Positions 60,107 through 64,000 of a stretch of DNA of 64,000 nucleotides are shown piece by piece. The notes beneath the pieces were generated by a model. It did no database searches. It was given only the letters and a program-made list of their open reading frames with translations, and had not been told where the DNA came from. Position numbers and translations under genes: made by a program. The stretch covers positions 29,071 to 93,070 of the forward strand of contig VSNQ01000002.1 of assembly GCA_009774395.1 (NCBI GenBank), written 5' to 3'. Numbering within the stretch: the first letter of the stretch is position 1; the number at the start of each line of letters is the position of its first letter. The stretch comes from Lachnospiraceae bacterium (lineage in GTDB: Bacteria; Bacillota; Clostridia; Lachnospirales; Lachnospiraceae).

Positions 60107-60135
60107 GAGATATTTATAAATTCTCGAATTATTTA

Positions 60136-60165
60136 TTGACAGTCTGTGTGATTACGATATATAAT
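60136..60165 (+). promoter_or_regulatory. Sigma-A promoter of the lysine riboswitch-dapA operon
   Basis: TTGACA (60136-60141), 18-bp spacer, TATAAT (60160-60165). Transcription would start at about 60172, just before the aptamer. The -35 lies in TTATTTATTGACAGT, a string also found at the right end of family B elements. Confidence 0.75.
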
Positions 60166-60187
60166 ATAGTAATATAAAAAAGAAAGA

Positions 60188-60451
60188 GATAGAGGTTGCG
60201 TCTTTTATGATTACTTTTTATGCGCAGACCCGTGCAGAGGAAATATGCCGCTAAGGCGGCGCACAGGTCGCGCGGCGAGTAGGGAATCCCATAAATTAGG
60301 GGTAGTAAACTTACCTATTCGATTGAGGTGTCAGGCACTGATGACGGGGAAGGAAAGGAGAAGACGCCGAAAGCAGAGGTTTCACTGAAGGCTTTTGCTT
60401 GGGCATATGGTTAAGAACTATATGACTGTCATCATTAAGATGGAGAGCTAT
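60188..60451 (+). ncRNA. Lysine riboswitch (L box) with an inserted family C hairpin
   Basis: The closing stem is GATAG (60188) with CTATC (60451). Conserved core pieces are AGAGGTTGCG, GGGGAAGGAAAGGAG, GACGCCGAAAGC, CTGAAGGCTTTTGCTTGGG and ATGACTGTCATCATTAAGAT followed by GGAGAGC. They match the lysine aptamer in order. Between the first core strand and GTGTCAGGCACTGATGAC an extra ~105 bp (60221-60324) of family C sequence enlarges a peripheral stem. The total is about 264 nt versus the usual ~180. A terminator follows, so the expected logic is premature termination when lysine is bound. Confidence 0.85.
60221..60324. mobile_element. Family C element inside the lysine aptamer
   Basis: TGCGCAGACCCGTGCAGAGG, apex GCCGCTAAGGCGGC, return arm ACAGGTCGCGCGGCGAGTAG, then GGGAATCCC and CCTATTCGATT. 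It is the same plan as 60546-60635. Confidence 0.7.
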
Positions 60452-60512
60452 CATTTATGTATAGGTGCTGTCTGGGCAGTTGTCCGAAGGTGTTTGTATA
60501 GGTTTATGATAT

Positions 60513-60544
60513 CGACCATCTTATATTAGGTAGGTCGTTTTTTT
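60513..60544 (+). terminator. Riboswitch-controlled terminator
   Basis: CGACC (60513-60517) pairs with GGTCG (60533-60537), possibly extended by weaker pairs, followed by seven T residues. It lies 62 bp after the aptamer. Confidence 0.7.
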
Positions 60545-60545
60545 A

Positions 60546-60635
60546 TGCACAAACCCATGCAGAGGAAATATGCCGCTAAGGCGGCGCTTGGGTCGTGCAT
60601 CGAGTAGGAGGGAAGGTCATTTCCTACTTGATTGC
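60546..60635. mobile_element. Family C element between terminator and dapA
   Basis: TGCACAAACCCATGCAGAGG, apex GCCGCTAAGGCGGC, return arm TTGGGTCGTGCATCGAGTAG, GGAGGGAAGG and TTCCTACTTGATT. Arms TGCAC/GTGCA and ACCCA/TGGGT pair. It lies in the dapA leader, 47 bp before the ATG. Confidence 0.7.
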
Positions 60636-60681
60636 ACACAGAAGTGCAAAGGAAATAATGAATTTTAAAGGAGGAAGTATT

Positions 60682-61569
60682 ATGTCAATTTTTACAGGTT
60701 CGGGTGTGGCAATCGTTACACCAATGAAGCCGGATGGAGCAGTAAATTATGAGGCGTTTGCAAAGAATATTGAGTTTCAGATTGCAAACCATACAGATGC
60801 GATTATTGTATGTGGTACAACGGGAGAGGCATCTACGTTATCACATGAGGAACATTTAGAATGTATTAAATTCTGCGTAGAGCAGGTGGCAGGCAGGATT
60901 CCTGTTATAGCAGGCACTGGCTCCAACTGTACGGAAACCGCGGTTTATCTTTCTAAAGAAGCAGAACAGCTTGGTGCTGATGGGCTTTTGGTTGTGACAC
61001 CATATTATAATAAGGCGACACAGAAGGGACTAAAGGAACATTATTCTATTATTGCAAAGGCAGTTAAGATTCCGATTATCTTATACAATATTCCGGGGAG
61101 AACGGGCGGTGTAAATATCCTTCCAGAAACAATAGTATCGCTGTATGAGGAAAATCCCAATATTGTCGGTGTAAAAGATGCAACAGACAATTTTATCCAG
61201 TATGCGAAGCTTATGGCACTTGCAAAGGGGAAAGTGGATGTTTATTCTGGCAACGACAATCAGATTGTGCCGTTTCTGTCATTGGGGGCAAAGGGGGTTA
61301 TTTCTGTGCTTGCCAATATAGCGCCGCAACAGACGCATGATATTTGTGCGAAATATTTTGCAGGAGAAACCGCAGAGAGTGCACGGCTGCAATTGGAAGC
61401 GATTGAATTAATTGCAGCTTTGTTTAGTGAGGTAAATCCTATTCCTGTGAAAAAGGCAATGAACCTTATGGGTATGGAAGCAGGTGTACTAAGAAGACCA
61501 TTGACAGAGATGGAGGAAGCAAACGCTGCGAAAATGGAAAAGGCAATGAAGGATTATGGGCTTTTATAA
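60682..61569 (+). CDS. dapA: 4-hydroxy-tetrahydrodipicolinate synthase
   Basis: 295 residues, full length. It condenses pyruvate and aspartate semialdehyde, the first committed step of lysine and diaminopimelate synthesis. CGTTGEASTL, TPYYNKATQKG, YNIPGRTG (catalytic Tyr) and the Schiff-base Lys in IVGVKDATDN are all present, as is the late EVNPIPVKKAM. ATG 60682 has AGGAGG 6 bases upstream; the upstream in-frame codons lie in repeat DNA. Expression is controlled by the lysine riboswitch. Confidence 0.97.
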   Translation: MSIFTGSGVAIVTPMKPDGAVNYEAFAKNIEFQIANHTDAIIVCGTTGEASTLSHEEHLECIKFCVEQVAGRIPVIAGTGSNCTETAVYLSKEAEQLGADGLLVVTPYYNKATQKGLKEHYSIIAKAVKIPIILYNIPGRTGGVNILPETIVSLYEENPNIVGVKDATDNFIQYAKLMALAKGKVDVYSGNDNQIVPFLSLGAKGVISVLANIAPQQTHDICAKYFAGETAESARLQLEAIELIAALFSEVNPIPVKKAMNLMGMEAGVLRRPLTEMEEANAAKMEKAMKDYGLL

Positions 61570-61643
61570 GGCTTATATTATATAAAAACGTTTAGGAAAA
61601 GGTTGTATTTTGATAGGAAGATTTTGGAGGAAACAGGGATAAA

Positions 61644-62399
61644 ATGACTAGAGTTATAATGCACGGCTGTAATGGAAAAATGGGGCAGATGATTACCAGT
61701 ATTATTGCAGAGGATCCAGAAGTTGAGATTGTTGCTGGAATTGATGTGTCAAATCATATTGTAAATACATATCCTGTTTTTGCGGATATTGCGGAATGTG
61801 ACGTGGAGGCGGATGTTGTAATTGATTTTTGCATTGCATCGGCTATAGATGGTCTGCTTGACTACTGTATGGCGCGGCAGATTCCTTGTGTACTGTGTAC
61901 AACAGGATTGTCAGAAGCACAGCTTGTCAAAGTAGAAGAAACATCCAAAACGGTTGCAGTTTTAAAATCGGCAAATATGTCTTTAGGTGTAAATATGCTT
62001 CTCAAAATAGTGAAAGAAGCAGCCGCAACACTGGCACCGGCAGGTTTTGATATTGAGATTGTGGAGAAACATCATAATTTAAAAGTGGACGCTCCAAGCG
62101 GGACAGCGCTTGCCTTGGCGGATTCTATTAACGAGGAATTTGATAACGCTTATGATTATATTTACGATAGAAGTCAAGTAAGGCAGAAGCGTTCTAAACA
62201 GGAAATCGGTATTAGTGCTGTGCGCGGTGGAACGATTGTCGGCGATCATGATATTATTTTTGCAGGAAATGATGAAGTAGTGACTTTATCGCACCGTGCA
62301 TACTCCAAGGCAGTATTTGCCAAAGGCGCTGTGCAGGCAGCGAAATTCCTGAAAGGCAAACCAGCGGGCAGATATGATATGAAGGACGTGATTGGATAA
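61644..62399 (+). CDS. dapB: 4-hydroxy-tetrahydrodipicolinate reductase
   Basis: 251 residues. It reduces the DapA product with NAD(P)H. The nucleotide-binding MHGCNGKMGQMI, the VLCTTGLS segment, catalytic EKHHNLKVDAPSGTALAL (His-His and Lys) and the SAVRGGTIVGDH segment are all standard. It is 74 bp after dapA, in the same riboswitch-controlled transcript. Its stop overlaps the start of the following hisA-like gene by one base. Confidence 0.97.
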   Translation: MTRVIMHGCNGKMGQMITSIIAEDPEVEIVAGIDVSNHIVNTYPVFADIAECDVEADVVIDFCIASAIDGLLDYCMARQIPCVLCTTGLSEAQLVKVEETSKTVAVLKSANMSLGVNMLLKIVKEAAATLAPAGFDIEIVEKHHNLKVDAPSGTALALADSINEEFDNAYDYIYDRSQVRQKRSKQEIGISAVRGGTIVGDHDIIFAGNDEVVTLSHRAYSKAVFAKGAVQAAKFLKGKPAGRYDMKDVIG

Positions 62400-63187
62400 T
62401 GGAATTTCGGCCATGTATTGATATTCATAATGGGCAGGTTAAGCAGATTGTCGGAAGTACATTGACTGACAAAGATAATCAGGCAGTGGAAAACTTTATC
62501 GCCGCCAAAAGCGCTGCAAATTATGCAACGTTTTATAAGGAAAAGGGTATCCGTGGCGGACATATTATTCTGCTAAATCCACCTTCCAGTGAATACTATG
62601 ATGCAACGAGAGAGCAGGCGCTTGGTGCGTTAAAGGCATATCCGGACGCGCTTCAAATTGGTGGTGGAGTGAATAATGAGAATGCCATACAGTATCTTGA
62701 AGCCGGCGCTTCCCATGTTATTGTTACTTCCTATGTATTTCAGGGAGGACATATTAATATGGAGAATCTTGAACGTATGCGCCGCGCGGTCGGTAGAGAG
62801 CATTTAGTATTGGATGTAAGCTGTCGAAAAAAAAATGGTGTTTATTATGTTGTGACTGACCGATGGCAGAAGTTTACCGATGAAATAGTCAATAGCGCCA
62901 CACTAAATATGTTGGCAGAATATTGTGATGAATTTCTAATACATGCAGTAGATGTGGAAGGGAAAAACCAAGGTATTGAACAGCCGCTTGTGGAACAACT
63001 GGGCAGGTGGAGCAGCGCAGGCGGCAGAACACCGATTACTTATGCAGGCGGCGTTCACAGTTATGAAGATATTGACCTTCTAAAACGTTTGGGAAACAAC
63101 CAGATAAATGTAACGATAGGAAGCGCGCTGGAACTGTTTGGCGGTACGCTTTTATTCGATGAGGTTCTAAAGCGTGTTTCTCTCTAA
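62399..63187 (+). CDS. hisA: Eukaryotic-type HisA: ProFAR isomerase
   Basis: 262 residues of the TIGR02129-like (eukaryotic type) phosphoribosylformimino-5-aminoimidazole carboxamide ribotide isomerase. FRPCIDIHNGQVKQIVGS at the start contains the catalytic Asp, GGHIILLNPP and LQIGGGVNNENA belong to the barrel, LVLDVSCRKKNGVYYVVTDR is the family-specific segment, and HAVDVEGKNQGI carries the second Asp position. TYAGGVHSYEDI closes the phosphate site. It acts in histidine synthesis, yet no other his gene is near. It is translationally coupled to dapB (TAATG overlap) and so falls under lysine control. Confidence 0.9.
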   Translation: MEFRPCIDIHNGQVKQIVGSTLTDKDNQAVENFIAAKSAANYATFYKEKGIRGGHIILLNPPSSEYYDATREQALGALKAYPDALQIGGGVNNENAIQYLEAGASHVIVTSYVFQGGHINMENLERMRRAVGREHLVLDVSCRKKNGVYYVVTDRWQKFTDEIVNSATLNMLAEYCDEFLIHAVDVEGKNQGIEQPLVEQLGRWSSAGGRTPITYAGGVHSYEDIDLLKRLGNNQINVTIGSALELFGGTLLFDEVLKRVSL

Positions 63188-63216
63188 TATTTTATTTCCT
63201 CTGCACAGGGCTGCAT

Positions 63217-63303
63217 AATTGAGTAAAGAAGATTTCTCTTTCTTACTTGCCGCGCATCCGTGCACCGCCTTAGCGGCATTGTTGCGCTGCATGGGTCTGG
63301 GCA
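63217..63303. mobile_element. Family C element, reverse orientation
   Basis: Read on the minus strand: GCCCAGACCCATGCAGCGC, GCCGCTAAGGCGG, TGCACGGATGCGCGGC, then AAGTAAGAAAGAGAAATCTT and CTTTACTCAATT. The apical GCCGCTAAGGCGG is the family constant. Confidence 0.6.
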
Positions 63304-63310
63304 AAAAAAG

Positions 63311-63343
63311 GACTTCTTGCCGATAAAGCGAGAAGTCTTTTTT
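63311..63343 (+). terminator. Rho-independent terminator after hisA, probably bidirectional
   Basis: GACTTCT (63311) pairs with AGAAGTC (to 63337), followed by TTTTTT; AAAAAAAG before the stem would serve the opposite strand. Confidence 0.75.
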
Positions 63344-63562
63344 CTCCATAGCATATCTTAATCCCGTAAAACAATTGCTGTTTCAAATAATATGTTAAAG
63401 ATAGCAAAGAATAGGAACTTTGCTATTTATATGCTGCAAGCACGCCAAGGAATATAGCATGATACCTAAACAGTGCCAAGCATGACGAATAGGAGATAAG
63501 GGCTTCCTACCCGATTATTACGAAAGGCATATCGAAACTAGATTAAAGATTGAAATGTTGAC

Positions 63563-63763
63563 TTACAGCTTGGTTACGTTAACAGCCTGTGGGCCTTTTT
63601 CGCCAGTAATTACTTCAAATGAAACGCTAGCGCCTTCGTCTAAAGACTTAAAGCCATCCATTACAAGTCCTGAATAATGTACAAATACATCATTGCCTGC
63701 CTCGTCTGAAATAAAGCCATAACCTTTCTGGTTGTTAAACCATTTAACCGTACCTTTGTTCAT
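63563..63763 (-). CDS. cspA: Cold shock protein, CspA family
   Basis: 66 residues. The nucleic-acid-binding motifs are intact: [17 protein letters not shown] (RNP1) and DVFVHYSGL (RNP2). It is an RNA chaperone that melts mRNA structure, often constitutive or cold-induced. The start is the ATG at 63763 (minus strand) with GGAGG 9-13 bases upstream. Longer frames upstream are not supported. A longer untranslated leader could have regulatory structure, but none is clear. Confidence 0.96.
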   Translation of the reverse strand: MNKGTVKWFNNQKGYGFISDEAGNDVFVHYSGLVMDGFKSLDEGASVSFEVITGEKGPQAVNVTKL

Positions 63764-63870
63764 GTTACATACCTCCAAAAAATAATATATTGTGCCCCGC
63801 ACAACATAATATAGAATACCATATTACAGCAAAAAAGTAAAGTAATTATGTCGCCTTTTGCAAAAAATAG

Positions 63871-64000
63871 GTAACAGTTCAGCCTTTGGCTTCCTGTTAC
63901 AGGCATCAAGCCATGCAAAACCACTTCGTGAAAACCACTTCGTGAAAACCACTTCGTGAAAACCACTTCGTGAAAACCACTTCGTGAAAACCACTTCGTG
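63871..64000. mobile_element. Family D element, copy 4, reverse orientation, truncated by window end
   Basis: Starts GTAACAGTTCAGCC followed by TTTGGCTTCCTGTTACAGGC, the reverse of the right end of copy 1. Then GCATCAAGCC, and at least six 14-bp units (AAAACCACTTCGTG from about 63917) running off the window. The far end and target duplication cannot be seen. Confidence 0.75.

Larger units (their letters stand above)
63188..63562. other. Gene-free stretch between convergent hisA and cspA
   Basis: It holds a reversed family C element (63217-63303), a terminator (63311-63343), and a fragment with the end of family C (GAATAGGAGATAAGGGCTTC, then CCTACCCGATT, about 63484-63513). No coding sequence. 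Confidence 0.5.

Noticed and set aside
60595..60681. An upstream extension of DapA by 29 codons
   Set aside because: It translates the end of a family C element; ATG 60682 has an AGGAGG site and gives the normal DapA length.
63917..64000. Short regular repeats resembling a CRISPR array
   Set aside because: Units are only 14 bp and directly joined with no unique spacers; they belong to a family D element.

Overview
The window looks like a chromosomal segment from an anaerobic, motile, probably spore-forming member of the Clostridia, most likely Lachnospiraceae. The evidence is the gene order (mbl next to flhO/flhP-type rod genes, comF next to a YvyF-type flagellar operon protein, cdaA-ybbR-glmM), the [FeFe]-hydrogenase maturation set hydE/hydG/hydF, a lysine riboswitch in front of dapA, frequent GTG/TTG starts with GGAGG ribosome binding sites, and a Spo0A-type DNA-binding domain. 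The family assignment is inference; no rRNA or tRNA gene was seen.

Layout. 1-4805: the end of a hybrid histidine kinase, kptA, an HD-GYP protein and an exported SGNH hydrolase. 5122-9804: the hydrogenase maturation locus (regulator, hydE, a nucleotidyltransferase-like gene, hydG, hydF). 9805-13426: a decayed island with a broken secreted-protein gene, nuclease and integrase remnants, a small unknown protein, tatD and several palindromic repeats. 13427-18319: uvrB-uvrA. 18887-22552: mbl and flagellar rod genes, interrupted by about 0.5 kb of unexplained non-coding DNA. 22635-31426: recD2-comF-yvyF, two membrane proteins, cdaA-ybbR-glmM and an HPr-like gene. 31543-53195: a large cell-surface polysaccharide locus (RmlD, Gmd, Fcl, about eight glycosyltransferases, an initiating sugar-phosphate transferase, a chain-length regulator, an EpsG-type polymerase, an ABC flippase and an MBOAT/SGNH acylation pair). 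53212-56058: an inactivated Uma2-family gene, a Tiki/EreA-like lipoprotein and an acetyltransferase. 56198-59846: typA (minus strand), a tandem OB-fold protein and a corrinoid adenosyltransferase. 60136-63763: promoter, lysine riboswitch, terminator, dapA-dapB and a eukaryotic-type hisA, then cspA (minus strand).

The most unusual aspect is the non-coding DNA. Several families of short, transposase-less palindromic elements fill most intergenic gaps, here named A to E, with less certain F and G. Family D has 5'-GTAACAGTTCAG ends and exact 8-bp target duplications at three sites, which fits IS66-type mobilisation. Its internal stems differ in sequence between copies but keep their pairing through compensatory changes. 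Elements are nested (A in C in B at 2079-2312; A in D at 59901-60106). One family C hairpin sits inside the lysine riboswitch aptamer. Family B elements supply or overlap the stop codon of three genes, and a family D insertion has split the Uma2 gene in a way that can be reversed exactly on paper.
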